Assembly (NCBI GenBank): GCA_964385465.1
Contig: CAYLPJ010000016.1
Location: 43,775-107,774 of the forward strand
Source of the DNA: CAYLPJ01 sp964385465
Lineage (GTDB): Bacteria > Planctomycetota > Phycisphaerae > SM23-33
Direction of reading: 5' to 3'
DNA length: 64,000 nucleotides
The notes under the pieces are model-generated. The model ran no database searches, had not been told where the DNA came from, and was given only the letters and a program-made list of their open reading frames with translations. The first letter of the stretch is position 1; the number at the start of each line of letters is the position of its first letter. Position numbers and translations under genes: made by a program. Positions 58,298 through 64,000 of the stretch are shown here, one piece after another.

Positions 58298-59293
58298 TCA
58301 TCGCTCGGCCGCGCCGGGGGCCTCGCGGGACCCGTCCGGCTTCCATTGCAGCCGGCCCATGCGGATGCCCTGGAAGCGGTGCAGGTCCGAGATGTACCAC
58401 TGCCCGTCGTGCAGGACCAGCTCGGGCGCTTTCAGGCGGAAGGTCGCCACGAGCTTGCTGTCGTCGTCGATGCCGAACGCCAGCGGGTCCTTCGACCGGT
58501 ACACGTAGGTCTTGAAGGTCATCGAGGAGGAGCGGAACAGGTAGAAGTAGCCGTCGAGGAAGGCGACGAACGGGCTCTCGGCCGCGACGGGCCCGACCCC
58601 GCCGACGCCGCCCTTGGAGACGACGTGGTTGCCCTTCCACGTCTTCAGGTCGTCGGAGACCGCGCAGCTCACCCAGCTCTGCCACGTCGTCTGCCCCTTG
58701 GGCAGCCCCATGGCCGTGGCGTAGGCGTAGTAACGCCCCCCATGCTCCAGGATCATCACGTCCCGCGCCCCGGGGATGCCCACGCGGTTCGTGCCGCCGC
58801 CGAGGTCCACGCGCTCGAACTGCCGACCGTCGTCGGAGACCATCAGGCGGAACCCCCCGCTGTGGTAGAAGCAGTACACCTTGCCCCGCCGGCGGATGAA
58901 GAACGGCGCGCCGGCCTGCTCGCGGCCGTCCTTGACCTTCTCGCCCCACTTCGCGTCGGCCCGCACCATGACGCCGCGCGGCCGCCAGGGGCCCTCCTGG
59001 AGGCTCTCGCCCTCCCAGCCGTAGATCAGCCTGCTGACCGCCGTGCCGCGGATGCACGCCCAGAGCTGCCACGCGCCGTTGTCCGCCCGGATGAACCCGT
59101 GGTCCACCACGTGCTGGCGCTTCGGGTCCGGCCCGGCCAGCTTGCCGAGCTCCGGCATCGCGCAGACGTACCACCAGTCGGCCTTGCCCGGCAACACGGG
59201 GATGCGGGGCACCGCCCCGCCGCCAGCCGCCCCGGCTCCCCGGGCGGCCAGGAAGACCAGGCCGATACAAACACCCAGGCACACGATTCTCAC
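58298..59293 (-). CDS. Secreted glycosidase-like five-bladed propeller protein (GH43/GH32 type)
   Basis: 331 residues from a GTG at 59293, preferred because AAGGAG lies six bases upstream. A GTG at 59311 in the same frame adds six residues and has a weaker RBS. The signal peptide is VRIVCLGVCIGLVFLAARGAGA. The mature part shows blade-like strands of the GH43/62/117 propeller superfamily: HGFIRADNGAWQLWACIRG, QAGAPFFIRRRGKVYCFYHS, FRLMVSDDGRQFERV, DVMILEHGGRYYAYATAM, ESPFVAFLDGYFYLFRSSS and PELVLHDGQWYISDLHRFQG. A hydrolase acting on arabinan-, xylan- or galactan-type chains is plausible, but catalytic residues were not pinned down. It is upstream of the beta-helix gene in the same operon. Confidence 0.83.
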   Translation of the reverse strand: MRIVCLGVCIGLVFLAARGAGAAGGGAVPRIPVLPGKADWWYVCAMPELGKLAGPDPKRQHVVDHGFIRADNGAWQLWACIRGTAVSRLIYGWEGESLQEGPWRPRGVMVRADAKWGEKVKDGREQAGAPFFIRRRGKVYCFYHSGGFRLMVSDDGRQFERVDLGGGTNRVGIPGARDVMILEHGGRYYAYATAMGLPKGQTTWQSWVSCAVSDDLKTWKGNHVVSKGGVGGVGPVAAESPFVAFLDGYFYLFRSSSMTFKTYVYRSKDPLAFGIDDDSKLVATFRLKAPELVLHDGQWYISDLHRFQGIRMGRLQWKPDGSREAPGAAER

Positions 59294-59311
59294 ACCGCTC
59301 TCCTTCTTCAC

Positions 59312-59715
59312 CGTCTCGCGTCACGCCGCGCCCCCGCCCAACGCCGCGTCCCGCAGACGCGGCCCTTGACGGGGCCGGGCCCTCGACAACACTTCAACGC
59401 GCCCCGCCCCGCCCCGTGGCGGATAAACGTTTCCGCCGGCCAGTCACGGCGGCGGGCCCCTTGGCCCGTCGGCGCGGCGGACACGCCCCGGCCGGCCTGG
59501 ACCTGCCCGGCCGCGGCGTCCGTCCCGTGCACCTGGAGCAGCCCCGCGCCGGGCCCGCCGGACGCCCCCCCCCCCGCGGACACCGCGCGGGGCGCCGGAC
59601 GGTCGGCCGACGGCCGCGCGCGATCCATATCATGCTCACGAGGGGCATGGCCCGGCGCGGCAAACGCCCTCGTGGCCGCCCCCTTGCAAGGCGCTGTCCG
59701 CCAAGAGGTGACCGC
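59312..59715. promoter_or_regulatory. Divergent gap upstream of the copper operon and the propeller gene
   Basis: About 400 bp with no convincing gene on either strand. It contains a run of 11 C (59565-59575) and a -10-like TATCAT (59628-59633) about 80 bp before the copper operon. A matching -35 at 17 or 19 bp is not seen. AAGAGGTG (59703-59710) is the RBS of the first operon gene. I see no recognisable CueR- or CsoR-type operator. Confidence 0.35.
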
Positions 59716-60018
59716 ATGAGATCCCGTCCATGGTGTGCGTGCTGCCTGGCCCTCCTGGCCGGCTGTGCGCCCTTCGAGCCGCCCCGCCCGGGGGCGGACC
59801 ACCCGGCCAATCCGCGTGCGGCGGCCGCCCCGCAGCCGCCGGCCTCCGACGTGCTGAGTATCGACGACGCCGCGCTGCCGCGAATGCCCCCCGAGATGCG
59901 CCGCGCCGGGCACACCGGGCACACCGGCCACGGCGGCGGGGCCGGTGGGCACGGCGGCGGACAGCCCGCCCACGACGCGCCCGGGCCCGACGCCGGGCAG
60001 ATGGGAGCGGGACCGTGA
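59716..60018 (+). CDS. Small His/Gly-rich lipoprotein of the copper operon
   Basis: 100 residues from the ATG at 59716, with AAGAGGTG five bases upstream. A lipobox L-L-A-G-C17 marks lipid attachment after signal cleavage. The centre is Pro/Ala-rich, and residues ~65-86 read GHTGHTGHGGGAGGHGGGQP, with H86 just after, a His/Gly cluster suited to binding Cu or other soft metals. Its stop overlaps the GTG of the efflux gene (GTGA), so expression is coupled. No homologous family is recognised; it is too short and low in complexity. A metal-buffering or chaperone role is inferred from the cluster, from the multicopper oxidase two genes downstream and from the lipoprotein outer-membrane factor between them. 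Confidence 0.78.
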   Translation: MRSRPWCACCLALLAGCAPFEPPRPGADHPANPRAAAAPQPPASDVLSIDDAALPRMPPEMRRAGHTGHTGHGGGAGGHGGGQPAHDAPGPDAGQMGAGP

Positions 60019-61448
60019 GAGCCCTGCACATCGCCCCGGTCGCGTTGCTCTCCGCCGTCGCGCTGGCCGCCGTTGCCGGCTGCGCGTCGCTGGATGCCGG
60101 CCCCGCCTTCGCCGACGTGCAGCGGGACGTCTCCGACCGCATCGGCCGCGACGTCCGCTGGCGGTCCGGCACCGAGGCCGACGCCGAGGTCGCCCGGCGG
60201 ATCGACGCCCTGCTGGCCCGCCCGGTGACCGCCGCCGGCGCCGTCCAGATCGCCCTGCTGAGCAACCGCCGCCTCCAGGCCACCTACGAGCGCCTCGGCG
60301 TCGCGCAGGCGAACCTCGTCCAGGCCGGGCTGCTGAAGAACCCCATCCTGGACATCGAGGTCAAGCTGCTGGACAACGTCGCCGGCACGAAGGGGGCGCT
60401 GGAGTTGGCCGTCGTGCAGGATTTCCTCGACGTGCTCATGATCCCCCTGCGCAAGCGGGTCGCCGAGGCCGAGCTGCGGACCGCCCGAGCCGAGGTCACC
60501 GCCGCCGTGCTCGATCTCGCCGCCGAGGCCGAGATCGCCATGGTCCGCCTCCAGGCCGCCCGGCGGGCGCTGGCCATGCGCCGCAAGGTGCTCGACGCCG
60601 CCGACGCCGCCTACGACGCCGCCCGGCGACTCCACGAAGCCGGCAACATCACCGACCTCGCCCTCGCCGGACACCGGGCGCTGTACGAGCAGGCGAAGCT
60701 CGCGGTCGCCTCGGCCGAAACCGCCGCCGTCGAGGCCCGCGAGCGGATCAACGCCCTGATGGGCCTCTGGGGCCGCCGGGCCGACTGGACACCCGCGCCG
60801 GGCCTGCCCGACGTGCCCGACCAGCCGGAGGACCTCGACAACGTCGCGCGCCGCGCCCTCGCCGCCAGCCTCGACCTGCGAGCCCTCACCGACCGCATGC
60901 ACGCCGTCGCCGCCGCCGCCGGCATCGAGATCGCCGAGAAGCTCCTGCCCGAGCTCGCCGGCGGCGCCGCCGCCGAGTACGAGCCCCACGGGCAGCAGTG
61001 GGCGGCCGGCCCGGCCGTCGCGGTGGCGATACCCGTCTTCGACTGGGGCCAGGCCCGCCGCTCGGCGGCCGCCCATACCCTGCGCCGGCTTTGGCACGAG
61101 GTCGCCGCGGTGGCCATCGAGCTCCGCGCCGCCTCCCGCGCCGCCGTCGCACGCCTGCGCAACGCCCGCCGCCAGAGCGAATACTACCGCCGCGTCGTCC
61201 TGCCACTCGCCGAGCAGATCACCGCCGAGACGCAGCTCCGCTACAACGCCATGCAGGTCGGCGTCTTCCATCTGCTCGATGCCAAGCGACGCGAAATCGA
61301 CGTCCGGAGGCGGTACATCCTCGCTCGCAGAGACTACTGGACCGCCCGCGCCGAACTCCGCCGACTCCTCGCGGGGCGGATGCTCGCCGGCTCGGCCGTG
61401 GAGACCGCCTCCCCAATGCCTGCCGGAAACGGCGGCGACGGGCACTGA
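60015..61448 (+). CDS. TolC-family outer-membrane efflux lipoprotein (CusC/CzcC-like)
   Basis: 477 residues. The GTG start overlaps the upstream stop, and a GGGAG lies just before it. A lipobox (A-V-A-G-C23) marks a lipoprotein. The rest is two long outer-membrane-factor repeats of alpha-helical hairpins with short strands: LLSNRRLQATYERLGVAQAN, LELAVVQDFLD, RVAEAELRTARAEVTAAVLD, AAAEYEPHGQQWAAGPAVAV (a strand pair) and QLRYNAMQVGVFHLLDAKRR at the end. This is the OEP/TolC fold of metal or drug efflux channels. The inner-membrane pump (CusA type) and adaptor (CusB type) are not in this window, so they may be elsewhere or this channel may work with other partners. The multicopper oxidase downstream implies copper. 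Confidence 0.9.
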   Translation: MRALHIAPVALLSAVALAAVAGCASLDAGPAFADVQRDVSDRIGRDVRWRSGTEADAEVARRIDALLARPVTAAGAVQIALLSNRRLQATYERLGVAQANLVQAGLLKNPILDIEVKLLDNVAGTKGALELAVVQDFLDVLMIPLRKRVAEAELRTARAEVTAAVLDLAAEAEIAMVRLQAARRALAMRRKVLDAADAAYDAARRLHEAGNITDLALAGHRALYEQAKLAVASAETAAVEARERINALMGLWGRRADWTPAPGLPDVPDQPEDLDNVARRALAASLDLRALTDRMHAVAAAAGIEIAEKLLPELAGGAAAEYEPHGQQWAAGPAVAVAIPVFDWGQARRSAAAHTLRRLWHEVAAVAIELRAASRAAVARLRNARRQSEYYRRVVLPLAEQITAETQLRYNAMQVGVFHLLDAKRREIDVRRRYILARRDYWTARAELRRLLAGRMLAGSAVETASPMPAGNGGDGH

Positions 61449-61476
61449 CCCGCCGGACGCCACACGGAGACCCGCC

Positions 61477-62889
61477 ATGATCGACCGACGCACGCTGTCG
61501 ATTCTCATCCCCGCCGCCGCGGCCGCGGGCGGCCTGCTCGCCGCCACGGTCGCCACGCGCCCCGCCTACGACTCGCCCACGCTGGCCCCGCCGAAACCGC
61601 ACGACCCGCCGCGCCCCTGGGCCGCCGCGGCCGCCGAGGCCCCGCCGGCCGGCCGGCCCGACGCGGACTACACCCCCGTGGTCGTGCCCAACGGCACGAA
61701 GGCCCGATACAAGGTGGTCGACGGGGTGAAGGTCTTCCACCTGACGGCCGAGCCGGTCACCTGGGAGGTCGCCGACGGCCTGACCGTCCGCACCTGGGGC
61801 TACAACGGCAGCGTGCCCGGCCCCCTGATCGAACTGGCCGAGGGCGACCGCGCGCGCCTCTACGTGACCAACCACCTGCCGGCGCCGACCAGCGTGCACT
61901 GGCACGGGCTGCTGCTGCCCTGCGGGCAGGACGGCGTCTCGGGGCTGACCCAGCCGCCCATCCGCCCCGGCGAGACGTTCCGGTACGAGTTCATCTTCCC
62001 GCACGCCGGCACCTTCATGTACCACCCCCACTTCGACTCGATGACCCAGGAGGGCATGGGCATGACCGGGATGATCGTCGTCCACCACCGCCGCCCGGAC
62101 CCCGCAGACAGGCCCGACCGCGACTTCGCCATCATGCTCCACGAGTGGCAGATCGAGGCCGGCACCTCCCGCCCCAACACGCTGGAGATGACCGACTTCA
62201 ACGTGCTGACGATGAACGGCAAGGCCATGCCAGACACCGAGCCGCTCGTCGCCCGCACCGGCGACCGCGTGTGGATCCGCTACGGCAACCTCAGCGCGAT
62301 GGACCACCACCCCATCCACCTGCACGGCTACGCGTTCAAGATCATCGGTACAGACGGCGGGTGGGCGAAGGACAGGTCCAAGCTCCTCCCGGAGACCACC
62401 GTGCTCGTGCAGGTCGGCTCGGCGAAGGTCATCGAGTTCGTCGCCGACAACCCCGGCGACTGGCTCTTCCACTGCCACATGACACACCACACCATGACCC
62501 AGATGGGCCACGGGCTGCCCAACATGGTCGGCATGGACAGCGAGGGCCTCGACGAGAAGCTCCGCAAGCTCCTGCCCGGCTACATGACCATGGGAACCGC
62601 CGGAATGCGCGACATGACCCGCGGGACCATGCCCCTGCCAGACAACGCCATCCCCATGCGCGGGCTCAAGGCACAGTTCGGCCAGACCGTGATGGGGGGA
62701 ATGGCGAACGTCCTCCGCGTCCGAGACCAGCTCGACCGCTACGAGGACCCCGGTCCCTACGAGTTCCCCGAGGGCACCGTCGCACGCCCCGCCACCGCCG
62801 AGGAACTCGAGGCAGACGGCATCGACCCGGGCGCCCTGCCCCCACGCGCCCGCCGCATCCACATGCAGACGACCGGCGCACACAAGTAA
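61477..62889 (+). CDS. Multicopper oxidase, periplasmic
   Basis: 470 residues from the ATG at 61477 (GGAGA six bases upstream), with an N-terminal hydrophobic leader (TLSILIPAAAAAGGLLAATV). Cupredoxin domains 1 and 2 carry H141-W-H-G and H183-P-H-F. The last domain has H278-P-I-H-L-H-G and H332-C-H-M-T-H-H338-T-M-T-Q-M343, giving the type 1 copper Cys333, His338 and Met343 and the ligands of the trinuclear centre. After the last site the chain is rich in Met (GYMTMGTAGMRDMTRGTM), reminiscent of Cu(I)-binding segments of CueO/CopA proteins. It probably oxidises Cu(I) to less toxic Cu(II) in the periplasm. It is the third gene of the copper operon. Confidence 0.94.
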   Translation: MIDRRTLSILIPAAAAAGGLLAATVATRPAYDSPTLAPPKPHDPPRPWAAAAAEAPPAGRPDADYTPVVVPNGTKARYKVVDGVKVFHLTAEPVTWEVADGLTVRTWGYNGSVPGPLIELAEGDRARLYVTNHLPAPTSVHWHGLLLPCGQDGVSGLTQPPIRPGETFRYEFIFPHAGTFMYHPHFDSMTQEGMGMTGMIVVHHRRPDPADRPDRDFAIMLHEWQIEAGTSRPNTLEMTDFNVLTMNGKAMPDTEPLVARTGDRVWIRYGNLSAMDHHPIHLHGYAFKIIGTDGGWAKDRSKLLPETTVLVQVGSAKVIEFVADNPGDWLFHCHMTHHTMTQMGHGLPNMVGMDSEGLDEKLRKLLPGYMTMGTAGMRDMTRGTMPLPDNAIPMRGLKAQFGQTVMGGMANVLRVRDQLDRYEDPGPYEFPEGTVARPATAEELEADGIDPGALPPRARRIHMQTTGAHK

Positions 62890-63065
62890 CCAGGCCGCCC
62901 CCGCAGCCCGCCACGCATCGCCCGTTCGCCGAAGCCCCCGCTGCCGCCCCCCCGGCCGCGGGACTCCCCCCACCGGCCCGTCCCTCACGCCGCCCGTTGG
63001 CGCCCGCACGCCGCGCCGCTATCCTTGCCCACGCACGCACAAGCCCAACCGCGAAGGACAACGCC

Positions 63066-63878
63066 ATGAGCGAATCCGTCACCGTCGGCGCGCACCCGTG
63101 GGTCTACGCCGCCGGCCGGCCCGGCCACGACATCACCGGCATCCTCGACGACATCTTCGCCGACATGGCCCACGCCGGGCTCGAGGGCATCGAGCTGATG
63201 CACACGGCCCTCGGCGACGACGGCTGCGTCGAGCGGATCTCCGGGCTCAGCGAGCGGCACGGGCTGGCGGTGATCGGCTCGAGCTGGGGCGGGCCCCTCT
63301 GGGACCGCGCCCGCCATGCCGACACCCTCGCCGACGCCGAGGCCGTTCTCCGGCGCCTCGCCGCCGTCGGCGGGCGAACCCTCGGCGTCACCCTCGCGCC
63401 GACCGGCCGGAAGAAGACCGCCGATCAACTCGACGCCCAGGCCGACGCCCTCGACGAGCTGATGGCCCGCTGCGACGCACACGGCGTCACCGCCAACCTC
63501 CACAACCACACCTGGGAGGTCGCCGACGACCTCCACGAGCTCCGCGGCATGATCGACCGCGTGCCACAGGCCAGGCTCGGACCCGACCTCAACTGGCTCC
63601 TCCGCGCCGGCGTCGACCCCGCATGGTTCCTCCGAGAGTTCGCCGGCCGCGTCGTCTTCCTCCACCTCCGCGACCAGCACGCCGACGGGCGATGGACCGA
63701 GGCACTCGGCGAGGGCGACACCGACTTCGCCGCCATCGCCGACGCCCTCGCGGACATCCACTTCGCCGGCCCGGCCGTCATCGAGCTCGCCCACGAGCCC
63801 GACTTCACCCCCACCCGCCCCCTCCGCGAGAGCCTCGCCATCAGCCGCCGCTTCCTCCGTCACGCCCTCGGCCACTGA
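63066..63878 (+). CDS. Sugar phosphate isomerase/epimerase-like TIM-barrel protein
   Basis: 270 residues from the ATG at 63066, with AAGGA seven bases upstream. The xylose-isomerase-like TIM barrel (AP endonuclease 2 family) shows strands and metal ligands in order: VGAHPWVYAAG, GLEGIELMHTA with a Glu ligand, LAVIGSSWGGPLW, TLGVTLAP, VTANLHNHTWEV with the HNH strand, ARLGPDLNWLLRAGVDP with Asp, VVFLHLRDQHADG with His and PAVIELAHEPDF with the last Glu. The family includes isomerases and epimerases for sugars and inositol catabolism (such as IolE-like), so a sugar-catabolic step is likely but the substrate is unknown. No signal peptide, so cytosolic. It is 176 bp after the oxidase and may be a separate unit. 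Confidence 0.88.
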   Translation: MSESVTVGAHPWVYAAGRPGHDITGILDDIFADMAHAGLEGIELMHTALGDDGCVERISGLSERHGLAVIGSSWGGPLWDRARHADTLADAEAVLRRLAAVGGRTLGVTLAPTGRKKTADQLDAQADALDELMARCDAHGVTANLHNHTWEVADDLHELRGMIDRVPQARLGPDLNWLLRAGVDPAWFLREFAGRVVFLHLRDQHADGRWTEALGEGDTDFAAIADALADIHFAGPAVIELAHEPDFTPTRPLRESLAISRRFLRHALGH

Positions 63879-64000
63879 TCCCCCCCCCGCCGCCACCGAC
63901 CGTCCCTGTTCTCCGCCCGTGTAGGCGCCCGCCATCCCCGAAGAACCCCCGCCCCCGCCGACGCCCTCCAGAGCCCGCGTCGCGCCCTGTGGAGTGCGGC

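Noticed and set aside
59565..59575. Run of 11 C as a phase-variation tract
   Set aside because: It lies in a non-coding gap and no gene or promoter spacing depends on it visibly. It may also be a sequencing-sensitive site.

Overview
This 64 kb window is very GC-rich, dense in coding sequence and almost free of AT-rich DNA outside a few promoters. It carries several hallmarks of the Planctomycetota: formylglycine sulfatases with Tat signals, a protein of about 9,340 residues that starts with an LEPR-XLL-like motif and ends in dockerin-type repeats, a protein resembling the hydrazine synthase alpha subunit with haem c motifs, PcRGLX/YetA-like and parallel beta-helix polysaccharide enzymes, and many GTG starts. 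I read it as part of the chromosome of a saccharolytic planctomycete. Class or genus cannot be fixed from the sequence. I saw no rRNA, tRNA, CRISPR array, transposase or phage gene.

Layout. 1-11.3 kb: the tail of a LamG-type secreted protein, a Tat-exported sulfatase with a repeat-rich tail, a GH26-like mannanase followed by the remnant of another carbohydrate gene, an IclR regulator, and a two-gene operon for two large bifunctional glycoside hydrolases (clan GH-A plus GH16, and clan GH-A plus a five-bladed propeller). The operon has a strong sigma-70-type promoter with a palindrome over the -10 box. 11.4-39.5 kb: one giant gene for a secreted mosaic of lectin, PPC, LamG, CARDB, PKD, Fn3-like and dockerin-like modules. 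It contains a tandem 1,254 bp repeat identical as far as I can read, an old internal duplication of about 1,383 residues, and one isolated alpha-helical module. 39.7-43.4 kb: a rhamnogalacturonan-lyase-like (PcRGLX/YetA) enzyme.

43.6-54.8 kb (plus strand): a GntR-LacI hybrid regulator, the HzsA-like cytochrome, a second sulfatase, and a translationally coupled pair made of a secreted propeller/Fn3 protein and a predicted alpha/alpha-toroid protein. 54.7-59.3 kb (minus strand): a GH43-like propeller protein and a beta-helix protein, then, after a nested hairpin, two SAM-methyltransferase-family proteins that both appear to be exported. 59.7-62.9 kb: a copper-handling operon (His-rich lipoprotein, TolC-type lipoprotein, multicopper oxidase). 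63.1-63.9 kb: a xylose-isomerase-like TIM-barrel protein.

Taken together, most of the window looks like extracellular polysaccharide breakdown: desulfation, beta-mannan and beta-galactan-type cleavage, pectin-type lysis and a giant adhesion or scaffold protein. It is controlled by at least two local regulators, and a separate copper-tolerance operon sits beside it. No SusC/SusD or TonB-dependent transporter is present. Functions are assigned from motifs and fold patterns read by eye and were not confirmed by database search.
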